Below are positions 56,549 to 64,000 of a DNA stretch of 64,000 nt, one piece after another. The notes under the pieces were generated by a model. That model ran no database searches. It had not been told where the DNA came from and was given only the letters and a program-made list of their open reading frames with translations. The position numbers and the translations under genes were made by a program. The first letter of the stretch is position 1. Each line of letters opens with the position of its first letter. This stretch comes from Tatumella sp. JGM91 (lineage in GTDB: Bacteria; Pseudomonadota; Gammaproteobacteria; Enterobacterales; Enterobacteriaceae), in assembly GCF_018257575.1 (NCBI RefSeq), contig NZ_JAERJP010000008.1:188-64187 (forward strand), written 5' to 3'.

Positions 56549-57355
56549 TTATACGGACGGTTGTTCTCTGCCCAGCGGTACAATCATCGGTGTCCCTGCT
56601 ACCGGATCACTGATTATCATACATTTCAGCCCGTAAACCTGCTCAATCAGCGCCGGGGTCACAATATCGCAGGGTTTGCCTTCCGCAATAATCTGACCAT
56701 CACGCATCGCAATCAGGTGCGTTGCATAACGACAGGCATGATTCAGTTCATGTAAGACCACTACCAGGGTGCGTCCGTGTTGCCGGTTAAGATCCCGGAT
56801 TAATTCCATCAGTTCGATCTGATGGGTTATATCCAGCCAGGTGGTCGGTTCATCCAGCAACAGCAACGGTGTCTGCTGCGCCAGTACCATGGCGATCCAC
56901 ACCCGCTGCCGCTGTCCTCCCGACAGAGTATCCACCGTTTGTCCGGCCAGGTGACCGACCCGGGTAGCCTGCATTGCATCATCGACTGCACGGGTGTCTT
57001 CACCGCGCCAGCGGCCAAACAGATGCTGATGGGGATAACGCCCGCGGGAAACCAGTTCACGGACCGTAATTCCGGCCGGCGCATCCGGTGACTGGGGCAG
57101 CAACCCCAGCCGTCTGGCAACCTCTTTTGTCGGATAGCTGTTGATATCGGCACCGTTCAGCACAATATGGCCAGCAACCGGTGTCAGTAACCGGCTCATC
57201 GTCCGCAACAGGGTCGACTTACCACAGGCATTGGGGCCAATAATCACGGTCACTTCCCCCCGGGGGATAGCCACGGATAGATCGCGGGCAACAATCTTGT
57301 TATCGTAACCGAGTGTCAGATGCTGTCCCAGCAGCGGTGATTGTCTGTCAGTCAT
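56549..57355 (-). CDS. fepC: Ferric enterobactin ABC transporter ATPase FepC
   Basis: The 268-residue FecCD-type ATPase has Walker A GPNACGKST (about 40-48), signature LSGGQRQRVWIAMVLAQ (about 144-160), Walker B LLLLDEPTTWLD and switch His in VVLHELNHACRYA. It powers FepDG. The ATG overlaps the fepG stop (ATGA). Last gene of the fepB-fepD-fepG-fepC run. Confidence 0.95.
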   Translation of the reverse strand: MTDRQSPLLGQHLTLGYDNKIVARDLSVAIPRGEVTVIIGPNACGKSTLLRTMSRLLTPVAGHIVLNGADINSYPTKEVARRLGLLPQSPDAPAGITVRELVSRGRYPHQHLFGRWRGEDTRAVDDAMQATRVGHLAGQTVDTLSGGQRQRVWIAMVLAQQTPLLLLDEPTTWLDITHQIELMELIRDLNRQHGRTLVVVLHELNHACRYATHLIAMRDGQIIAEGKPCDIVTPALIEQVYGLKCMIISDPVAGTPMIVPLGREQPSV

Positions 57356-58335
57356 TTACGACGGGCCTCTCTGACCAGTAAACTCATTAAGTAAATCCCG
57401 CCCAGACTCACCGTGACCACTCCCACCGGCAGCTGATACGGAACAAACAGATGGCTGGCAATATAGTCTGCTGCCAGCAATAAAATCGCCCCACAGAAAG
57501 CACTGGCGGTCAGCCGGGAGTGTCCGTTACGGCATAAGCGGCTGGCAATTTGCGGGGCCACCAGCGCGATAAAAGAAACCGGACCAATCAGCGCCGTCGA
57601 TACCGCGGTCAGTATGACTCCCGTCAGCATTAACAGCATCCTGCTGCGCTCAACCGGAACCCCCAGCGCAGCTGCCATATCATCCCCCATCTCCAGTAAA
57701 CGCATACGTCTGGCCAGTAATCCGGTCGCGACACTGGCCAGTAACAGGATCAGGGCAACCGGTGGCAGGCTGTGCCAGCTGATGCCATTCAGTGAACCGG
57801 CACTCCATAATCCGGCGGATAATGCCGTATCCAGTGAAGCTGAAGTGATAAGCCAGCTATTCAGAGACATCAGTAAGGCACGGACACCAATGCCGACAAT
57901 AATCAGCCGGAAAGTATCCACTCCCCGCCGCCAGGAGAATATATAGACCAAAACTGCCGTGATCAGTCCGCCAGCCAGCGCCGCCAGCGCCAGAACAGCA
58001 GGCTGTCCCGGTAAAAATACCATCACCAGCAAGACGGCCGAAAATGCGCCGGTGTTAAACCCCAGAACATCCGGACTGCCAAGCGGATTACGTAACAGTG
58101 ACTGAAATATTGCACCGCTGAGAGCCAGTGCGGCACCGGTCAACAGTGCAGTCACTACCCGCGGTAATCGCCAGTCCATCACTATCATCGTAACAGCCCG
58201 TGGTGCACTGCCATTCAGTACTTGCCAAAGCTGGCTACTGCTCAGTACCAGAGTGCCGCGGCTCAGGGACAGCACACTGACAGCAATCATAACGGCCAGT
58301 AAACAGAGTAATACTGTCAGGGTCCGGCCAGCCAT
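57352..58335 (-). CDS. fepG: Ferric enterobactin permease FepG
   Basis: The 327-residue FecCD-family permease has about ten TM helices: WRLPRVVTALLTGAALALSGAIFQSLLRNPLGSPDVLGFNTGA, RRMRLLEMGDDMAAALGVPVERSRMLLML and PVSFIALVAPQIASRL match E. coli FepG. It forms the channel with FepD. The frame is open for 45 codons upstream inside fepD, but MAGRTLTVLL has GGGAGG upstream and overlaps the fepD stop (TGATG). Confidence 0.94.
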   Translation of the reverse strand: MAGRTLTVLLCLLAVMIAVSVLSLSRGTLVLSSSQLWQVLNGSAPRAVTMIVMDWRLPRVVTALLTGAALALSGAIFQSLLRNPLGSPDVLGFNTGAFSAVLLVMVFLPGQPAVLALAALAGGLITAVLVYIFSWRRGVDTFRLIIVGIGVRALLMSLNSWLITSASLDTALSAGLWSAGSLNGISWHSLPPVALILLLASVATGLLARRMRLLEMGDDMAAALGVPVERSRMLLMLTGVILTAVSTALIGPVSFIALVAPQIASRLCRNGHSRLTASAFCGAILLLAADYIASHLFVPYQLPVGVVTVSLGGIYLMSLLVREARRK

Positions 58336-59345
58336 CAGAAACCTCCCGCGGGCTGACGACGGATCAGAAAGATCAATACCGGCGCGCCGATAAATGCTGT
58401 CACAATCGACACCCGCAGTTCTCCGGCAGCCATAAACCGCCCGGCGATATCGGCTGACAGCAACAGACAAGGTGTCAGTAACAGCGTGACCGGTAACAAA
58501 CGGCGGTGATCGGCACCTGCCAGTAAGCGGCCCAGATGAGGCGCAATCAGGCCGACGAAGGCTATCGGCCCGGTCAGTGCCGTGGCTGAACCGGCCAGCA
58601 GAGCCACCGCCAGCAGACCACTCAGCTGGGTACCCAGCACCCGGGTGCCGAGAGTGGTTGCCATATCTCCCCCCATACTGAGATTATTCAGGGATTTACT
58701 AAGTAATAAGGCCAGTAATACAGCCACAACAATGGCCGGGGTAACAACGGCCAGAGAAGAGAACTGACGGATATCCAGCGAGCCACTGAGCCAGAAACGC
58801 AGATGATCATAGATATCAGGATTCATCAGTGAGAACCCGTTAGTGATGCCTTCCAGTACCGCTGCCAGGGCAACCCCGGCCAGAGTCAGCCGGACCGGAT
58901 TAACACGGCCGCCAGCCGCCGCCCCTGTCAGGGCGACGATCAGTAAGGCAAACACTGCACCGCCAAAGGCAAAGCCAAGCCAGGCCTGCGGGGTATCAGC
59001 CCCGGTCAGGGCAATACCCAGAACAATGGCAAAAGACGCACCGGAGTTAATACCAAGCAGACCGGGGTCGGCCAGCGGGTTACGGGTCAGCGTTTGCATC
59101 AGTACCCCGGCCACCCCCAGCGAAATACCGGCGGCAATTCCGGCCAGAGTCCGGGGGAGTCTTGCAAAACGGATAATCGTACAGTCCTGAGAGCTACAGG
59201 GGCCTGACGATACCAGCGCCTGCCAGCTTTCCGTCACCGGGATCAGCTTCGCCCCGGCCATCAGACTCAGGGTGGTCAGCAAAATAAACAACAGTAACAG
59301 CAATATCAGCAAATACGGTTGGCGCATCACTCTCAGAACCTTCAT
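58335..59345 (-). CDS. fepD: Ferric enterobactin permease FepD
   Basis: The 336-residue FecCD-family permease partners FepG. GAKLIPVTESW, CTIIRFARLPRTLAGIAAGISLGVAGVLMQTLTRNPLADPGLLGINSGASFAIVLG, PVRLTLAGVALAAVLEG and TGPIAFVGLIAPHLGRLLAGADHR closely follow E. coli FepD. I start at ATG 59345 (MKVLRVMRQPY). The RBS is weak; ATG 59327 (MRQPY) is an alternative and 59393 a longer option. In E. coli entS would be found just beyond; here fepB lies 82 bp upstream. Confidence 0.9.
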   Translation of the reverse strand: MKVLRVMRQPYLLILLLLLFILLTTLSLMAGAKLIPVTESWQALVSSGPCSSQDCTIIRFARLPRTLAGIAAGISLGVAGVLMQTLTRNPLADPGLLGINSGASFAIVLGIALTGADTPQAWLGFAFGGAVFALLIVALTGAAAGGRVNPVRLTLAGVALAAVLEGITNGFSLMNPDIYDHLRFWLSGSLDIRQFSSLAVVTPAIVVAVLLALLLSKSLNNLSMGGDMATTLGTRVLGTQLSGLLAVALLAGSATALTGPIAFVGLIAPHLGRLLAGADHRRLLPVTLLLTPCLLLSADIAGRFMAAGELRVSIVTAFIGAPVLIFLIRRQPAGGF

Positions 59346-59427
59346 CGCACTAAAATACTCGCTGCCCGCAGGAAATGAATATACCGTCAGCAACAGAGAA
59401 ATACCGGCTGTCCCCGGTTACGGGGGC

Positions 59428-60390
59428 TTAATCTGCAAAGAGTTTTTGCAGGGTCGTCAGCAGATGGCTGGCACTATAATAATCCAGTCGGAAATTGTCA
59501 GCCCCCATCCCATAGACGTTTTTATTGCTGACCGCTTCTGTCTGTGAGAGAAACGGGTCACTGAGCACTGAAGGAACCGTGCTGTCAGTACTGGCGAATA
59601 ACAGCCAGCTTTTACCGTCCAGCCCCGTGGCCAGGTTTTCCCCTGATAACTGAATAATATCTTTACGCTGCCCCATACTAACGTTACCGGTGACAGAGGA
59701 TGGCGGTATCGCCAGGCTAAATCCAAGTTGTTCCAGCAGTTTTCCCTGGGCTGACTCACGGGTCCACAGATTGACTTCACGTCCGCCGCCATTCCACACC
59801 ATGGCAGAGACTGGCTGTGGTGGCAGGCGTAACCCGGGTTTTAATGCTTTTTCCCGCTGATCAAATTCTGCAACTTTCTGTGCTGCCTGAGCCTCATGAC
59901 CGGTCACCTGCCCCAGCACAGTCACCAGTTGCTGCCAGCTTTTATCGTCATAATTCACTACCAGCACAGGGGCAATCGCCGATAACTGGCTGACCATGCG
60001 CAGAGCACTGTCATTTCCTGTCGCACTGACCAGAATCAGATCCGGTGCTTCACTGGCAATACTTTCGATATTGGGCTCACCGATATATAAGGGTTTAACC
60101 TTCCGCTGCCGGGCAATATCTCCCCATTGGCGGAAAAAACCCTGAGCATCGGTAAAACGACTGCCCGGGGCCCCGGCACCACTCCCGACTACCGGAGCAT
60201 CAATCGCCAGCAGTGATCCGGTCAGAGTCACGCTGGTGGAGACAATACGCTCAGGTGGCTGCTGAAGAGTGACTGTGCCGTTTTCAGCCTTGATTTGTCT
60301 CGGCCAGCCATCCATCGCGCTGACCTGTATGCTTAAAGGCAGTAAAAGCACCATTAACCATCTTCTGTAACCTGACCATACTGTTTTCAT
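59428..60390 (-). CDS. fepB: Ferric enterobactin periplasmic binding protein FepB
   Basis: The 320-residue class III solute-binding protein delivers ferric enterobactin to FepDG. Signal peptide 1-25 (cut near VSA/MDGWPRQ), then PERIVSTSVTLTGSLLAIDAPVVGSGA, IGEPNIESIASEAPDLILVSATGNDSA and LDYYSASHLLTTLQKLF. There is no lipobox, as in E. coli FepB. Divergent from entC with a shared Fur region of 161 bp, and same-strand with fepD, so the four transport genes may form a single transcript. Confidence 0.94.
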   Translation of the reverse strand: MKTVWSGYRRWLMVLLLPLSIQVSAMDGWPRQIKAENGTVTLQQPPERIVSTSVTLTGSLLAIDAPVVGSGAGAPGSRFTDAQGFFRQWGDIARQRKVKPLYIGEPNIESIASEAPDLILVSATGNDSALRMVSQLSAIAPVLVVNYDDKSWQQLVTVLGQVTGHEAQAAQKVAEFDQREKALKPGLRLPPQPVSAMVWNGGGREVNLWTRESAQGKLLEQLGFSLAIPPSSVTGNVSMGQRKDIIQLSGENLATGLDGKSWLLFASTDSTVPSVLSDPFLSQTEAVSNKNVYGMGADNFRLDYYSASHLLTTLQKLFAD

Positions 60391-60504
60391 TGCTTAGCCC
60401 CGGGGTTGACTGATTGAGATTGTCGTATTTCCTGCGGATTTTCACCTGTAAAGGACGATTTCATTGACACATTATAAGGATCCGGTTAGGTTACACGAAA
60501 TAAT

Positions 60505-60523
60505 ACAAATGATAATCATTATT
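60505..60523. promoter_or_regulatory. Fur box between fepB and entC
   Basis: ACAAATGATAATCATTATT matches the 19-bp Fur consensus GATAATGATAATCATTATC at 15 positions, including the whole central GATAATCATTAT. Located 29 bp before entC; should repress entCEB and fepB when iron is plentiful. Confidence 0.88.
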
Positions 60524-60551
60524 AGATATTTTATCATTCCAGGACTCGATT

Positions 60552-61733
60552 ATGGTAGAAAAGGAACAGGTTGAAAATCCCTGTTTTGAGGAATTTCCCT
60601 CCTTACAAGGCCGTTTTCTGTTTACCTCAGGCTGGAAAAGCCTGATTACCCGGGGTTGCTTCCGGCGTTTGTCTGGCCCGTTATCCGCCACCTCCTCCGC
60701 ACCGTCTCTTATCGCACAACAGCTGGATACGGCGTTCAGGGATGCCCGGGCCGCCGGGATTACGCGACCGGTGGTTGTCGGGGCTATCCCCTTTGATACC
60801 CGCCAGCCTTCAGAATTGTATATTCCGCAACAAAGTACATTCTTCCATCGTCGACAGCTTAACGCTGTGACTGAGACCACGCCACGGGGCGGGATTGAAG
60901 CATTACCTGCCCGTCAGATACCGGAAAAAAGCGTATTTACAGCAATGGTCGCCTCAGCAGTCCGGGCCATGGCACGCGGTGAACTGGATAAAGTCGTTCT
61001 GTCACGGTTACTGACGACCCGCTGCCAGCAGCCACCGGATCTGCAGCTTCTGATGTCACAGATTGTGCAGCAAAACCCGGATAATTATCACTTCCATGTC
61101 CCCCTGTCTTCGGGCGCAGCGTTACTGGGTGCCAGTCCGGAATTGTTGCTCAGAAAAGCAGGCACTGACTTCTGGTCCTGCCCGCTGGCCGGGTCAGCAC
61201 GCCGTTATCCGGAGGCTGCCGCAGATCAGCAGTCAGGCCAGACGCTGATGAATTCAGAAAAGGACCGCCATGAACACCGGCTGGTCACCGATGCGATGCG
61301 CAATACGCTGCAACCGGTAAGCGAGACACTGTCGGTACCCTCGGTACCGGAACTGGTGACCACCGGAACATTATGGCATCTGGCGACCCGGATCCACGGA
61401 ACCGTCAGCCACCGGCAGCAAAATGCGCTTGAACTGGCGGCATTGCTGCACCCGACCCCAGCCCTGAGTGGTTTCCCCCATACTCAGGCACTGACATTAA
61501 TCCGGCAGCTGGAACCTTTTGACCGCCAGTTATTTGGCGGGATGGTGGGCTGGTGCGATGACCAGGGAAATGGTGAATGGGCCGTCACTATCCGCTGTGC
61601 AACGGTAGACAAGCAGGACATCACCCTGTTTGCCGGGGCAGGCATTGTACCGGCTTCAGTGCCGGAGGCTGAATGGCAGGAAACCGGCGTTAAACTGACA
61701 ACAATGCTGAAAGCTTTCGGGCTTGACCAATAA
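60552..61733 (+). CDS. entC: Isochorismate synthase EntC
   Basis: The 393-residue enzyme converts chorismate to isochorismate, the first step to 2,3-dihydroxybenzoate. Conserved chorismate-utilising segments: [14 protein letters not shown] (about 139), [12 protein letters not shown] (about 194), [22 protein letters not shown] (about 237-247) with metal-binding Glu, [12 protein letters not shown] (about 299) and the Gly/Glu-rich end [24 protein letters not shown] is 9 bp before the ATG. entE follows after 11 bp. Confidence 0.95.
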   Translation: MVEKEQVENPCFEEFPSLQGRFLFTSGWKSLITRGCFRRLSGPLSATSSAPSLIAQQLDTAFRDARAAGITRPVVVGAIPFDTRQPSELYIPQQSTFFHRRQLNAVTETTPRGGIEALPARQIPEKSVFTAMVASAVRAMARGELDKVVLSRLLTTRCQQPPDLQLLMSQIVQQNPDNYHFHVPLSSGAALLGASPELLLRKAGTDFWSCPLAGSARRYPEAAADQQSGQTLMNSEKDRHEHRLVTDAMRNTLQPVSETLSVPSVPELVTTGTLWHLATRIHGTVSHRQQNALELAALLHPTPALSGFPHTQALTLIRQLEPFDRQLFGGMVGWCDDQGNGEWAVTIRCATVDKQDITLFAGAGIVPASVPEAEWQETGVKLTTMLKAFGLDQ

Positions 61734-61744
61734 AGGTAACTCCC

Positions 61745-63343
61745 ATGACTATCCCTTATACCCGCTGGCCCGACGCGCTGGCCAGCCGTTACCGCAGTAA
61801 AGGGTACTGGCTGGATCGGCCACTCAGTGATATCTCAGACCGCCAGCAGAATAATGATGCTATCGCCATCATTGATAATGACAGCCGCCTGAGCTACCGC
61901 CAGCTGGCACTTTACAGTTCGCGTCTGGCAGCAAAACTGCAACAGGCCGGACTCAGGAAAGGTGATACCGCTTTAGTACAGCTGGGTAATAACTGCGAGT
62001 TTTACCTGGTATTTTTTGCGCTCCTGAAACTGGGCGTGGCTCCGGTCAATGCCCTGTACAGCCATCAGCGCAGTGAATTACTGTCTTACGCCGAACAGAT
62101 TTCCCCGGCACTGTTAATCGCTGACCGCCGGCATGGTCTGTTTGCTGATGACCAGTTTATACAACAGGTTCCGTCACTGAAAACCGTGGTCATGCACCAT
62201 GCTCTCACCGGTGATAACTGTCTGACGGACTGGCTGACCACCCCCGGCGAGCATTTTGTTGCTGATCCCACTGCGGCAGATGAAGTCGCTTTTTTCCAGT
62301 TATCCGGCGGCAGTACCGGTACACCGAAACTGATCCCGCGTACCCATAATGACTACTACTACAGTATCCGTGCCAGCAACGATATCTGTGCCGTCGACGC
62401 GGATACCCGCTACCTGTGCGCCCTGCCCGCTGCACATAATTACCCGATGAGTTCTCCGGGCTGTCTGGGGGTATTTTATGCCGGTGGTTTCGTGGTAATG
62501 GCATCTGACCCCAGTGCCACACAATGCTTTCCGCTGATAGAGAAACATCAGATCACCATGACCGCGCTGGTTCCTCCGGCGGTCAGTCTGTGGCTGCAAT
62601 CGATCAGTGATCAGGGAAATGCCCGGCAGCTTCGCTGTTTAAAAGTGTTACAGGTCGGCGGGGCGCGGCTCAGTGAATCTCTGGCACGACGGATAATTTC
62701 TGATATCGGCTGCCAGCTGCAACAGGTATTTGGCATGGCCGAAGGGCTGGTGAACTATACACGGCTCGACGATCCCGAAGAGGTTATTGTTTCGACCCAG
62801 GGACGACCAATGTCTGAAGATGACGAGGTGCGGGTGGCTGATGAGAACGGCAGGCTGTTACCGCCGGGGACTACCGGCCGCCTGCTGACACGCGGGCCTT
62901 ATACATTCCGCGGCTATTTCAATAACCCGGCTCACAATGCGACCTGCTTTGATGCCGAAGGCTTTTACTGTTCCGGCGACCTGATTGAGATCACCGCAGA
63001 AGGAAACATCAAAGTTCAGGGACGGGAAAAAGATCAGATTAACCGCGGAGGTGAGAAGATCGCAGCCGAAGAGATAGAGAATCTGCTGCAACGTCACCCG
63101 GAGATTATTCATGCTGCTCTGGTATCAATGAATGATGAACTGATGGGAGAGAAAAGTTGCGCATTTATTGTCGCGACTCAACCGGTTAAACCGGCACATT
63201 TACGTCGTCATCTGCGTGAACAGGGTATCGCCGAATTTAAACTGCCTGACCGGATAGTACAGCAGGACACACTGCCCTTAACCCATGTCGGGAAAGTGGA
63301 TAAAAAAGCCCTGCGTGAATGGCTGAACCAGCAGCCCAAATAA
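61745..63343 (+). CDS. entE: 2,3-dihydroxybenzoate-AMP ligase EntE
   Basis: The 532-residue stand-alone adenylation enzyme activates 2,3-DHB and loads it on the aryl-carrier domain of EntB. P-loop [20 protein letters not shown] (about 184-203), [13 protein letters not shown] (aryl-binding His-Asn, about 224), [50 protein letters not shown] (hinge) and the catalytic Lys near [14 protein letters not shown] are seen. E. coli EntE is 536 residues. Confidence 0.96.
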   Translation: MTIPYTRWPDALASRYRSKGYWLDRPLSDISDRQQNNDAIAIIDNDSRLSYRQLALYSSRLAAKLQQAGLRKGDTALVQLGNNCEFYLVFFALLKLGVAPVNALYSHQRSELLSYAEQISPALLIADRRHGLFADDQFIQQVPSLKTVVMHHALTGDNCLTDWLTTPGEHFVADPTAADEVAFFQLSGGSTGTPKLIPRTHNDYYYSIRASNDICAVDADTRYLCALPAAHNYPMSSPGCLGVFYAGGFVVMASDPSATQCFPLIEKHQITMTALVPPAVSLWLQSISDQGNARQLRCLKVLQVGGARLSESLARRIISDIGCQLQQVFGMAEGLVNYTRLDDPEEVIVSTQGRPMSEDDEVRVADENGRLLPPGTTGRLLTRGPYTFRGYFNNPAHNATCFDAEGFYCSGDLIEITAEGNIKVQGREKDQINRGGEKIAAEEIENLLQRHPEIIHAALVSMNDELMGEKSCAFIVATQPVKPAHLRRHLREQGIAEFKLPDRIVQQDTLPLTHVGKVDKKALREWLNQQPK

Positions 63344-63372
63344 CCCAATGACGACCGGACAATGGAGTTACC

Positions 63373-64000
63373 ATGAGTATCCCTAAACTTGAATCCTATG
63401 CTCTGCCTGCCGCAGATGAACTTCCCGACAATAAAGTACAGTGGGTATTTGAACCCGCACGGGCAGCATTGTTAATCCATGATATGCAGAACTATTTCCT
63501 GAATTTCTGGGCCAGTGACAGCCCGTTAATTCATCAGGTAGTGGACAATATTGCCCGTTTACGTGCCCAATGCTATGCCCTCGGGATCCCGGTGTTTTAT
63601 ACCGCGCAACCAGATCAGCAAAGTGATGAAGATCGCGCGTTGCTGAATGATATGTGGGGACCCGGCTTAAACCGTCATCCTGAACAACAGCAAGTTACTG
63701 ATGCACTGACCCCTGGCGAACACGACAAGGTGCTGACCAAATGGCGGTACAGCGCTTTCCACCGTGCAGATCTTGAACAGCAACTGAAAAATGCCGGGCG
63801 GGATCAGCTGATAATTACCGGGGTATATGCCCATATTGGCTGCCTGACGACAGCAACAGATGCCTTTATGCGTAATATAAAACCCTTTATGGTAGCCGAT
63901 GCACTGGCGGACTTCAGCCGGGAAGAACATCTGATGGCGCTGAAATATACTGCCGGCCGCTGCGGAAAAGTGGTTACCTGTAATGAGCTTATTTTATTGC
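63373..64000 (+). CDS. entB: Isochorismatase / aryl carrier EntB (5' part, cut by window end)
   Basis: An open frame runs from ATG 63373 to the window edge (209 complete codons). It contains the isochorismatase domain: FEPARAALLIHDMQNYF with Asp37, YTAQPDQQSDEDRALLNDMWGPGL, TKWRYSAFHRADLE with catalytic Lys, and ITGVYAHIGCLTTATDAFMRNIKPFMVADALADFS with the active-site Cys. The C-terminal aryl carrier domain, which should follow, is outside the window. GGAG precedes the start; 29 bp after entE. entA presumably follows. Confidence 0.95.
   Translation, partial: MSIPKLESYALPAADELPDNKVQWVFEPARAALLIHDMQNYFLNFWASDSPLIHQVVDNIARLRAQCYALGIPVFYTAQPDQQSDEDRALLNDMWGPGLNRHPEQQQVTDALTPGEHDKVLTKWRYSAFHRADLEQQLKNAGRDQLIITGVYAHIGCLTTATDAFMRNIKPFMVADALADFSREEHLMALKYTAGRCGKVVTCNELILL

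Overview
The window is chromosomal DNA of a member of the Enterobacterales. Nearly every housekeeping protein reads like its Escherichia coli counterpart, several blocks keep E. coli gene order, and the regulatory sites (ARG boxes, NrdR boxes, Fur boxes, a sigma-54 promoter, a pyrBI attenuator) are of enterobacterial type. Inference only: the arginine deiminase cluster beside argI/pyrBI, the absence of argG between the leuU and metY tRNA genes, and the rearranged enterobactin locus suggest Erwiniaceae (for example a Tatumella-like genus) rather than Escherichia/Salmonella. I see no insertion sequence, prophage, CRISPR array or rRNA.

Layout. (1) 1-6563: a nitrogen-scavenging island with an RpiR-type regulator, a class III aminotransferase, a carboxymuconolactone decarboxylase-like protein, a glutamine-type ABC transporter (glnHPQ) behind a sigma-54 promoter, and a C45-family acyltransferase/amidohydrolase joined to glnQ. 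(2) 6635-7403: two small secreted DUF1471 proteins. (3) 7685-18155: miaE, rraB and argI, then an arginine deiminase cluster (arcA, arcC, arcB, an antiporter-like gene and an argR paralogue), then pyrL-pyrB-pyrI and ridA. Three carbamoyltransferases and one carbamate kinase lie within 8 kb. (4) 18339-20946: anaerobic ribonucleotide reductase nrdDG with FNR and NrdR sites. (5) 20996-22201: a lone membrane acyltransferase at a synteny junction. (6) 22600-48454: a long block collinear with E. coli min 69-71: yhbP, yhbQ, yhbS, ubiT, ubiU, ubiV, yhbW, deaD with its leader ORF yrbN, nlpI, pnp, rpsO, truB, rbfA, infB, nusA, rimP, tRNA-fMet, tRNA-Leu, secG, glmM, folP, ftsH, rlmE, yhbY, greA, dacB. (7) 48528-64000: enterobactin synthesis and uptake: fepA, fes, an mbtH-like gene, entF, fepC, fepG, fepD, fepB, entC, entE and the 5' part of entB, which runs off the window.

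How the genes work together. The left island would import an amide or amino acid under nitrogen control, hydrolyse it and transaminate the product; this is a hypothesis. Regions 3-4 link arginine catabolism (ATP from carbamoyl phosphate), arginine and pyrimidine synthesis, and anaerobic deoxynucleotide supply, which suits microaerobic or anaerobic growth, as do ubiTUV (oxygen-independent ubiquinone synthesis). Region 6 is the translation, RNA-decay and membrane-quality core. Region 7 is a Fur-controlled siderophore system in which entS is absent from its usual place between fepD and fepB.
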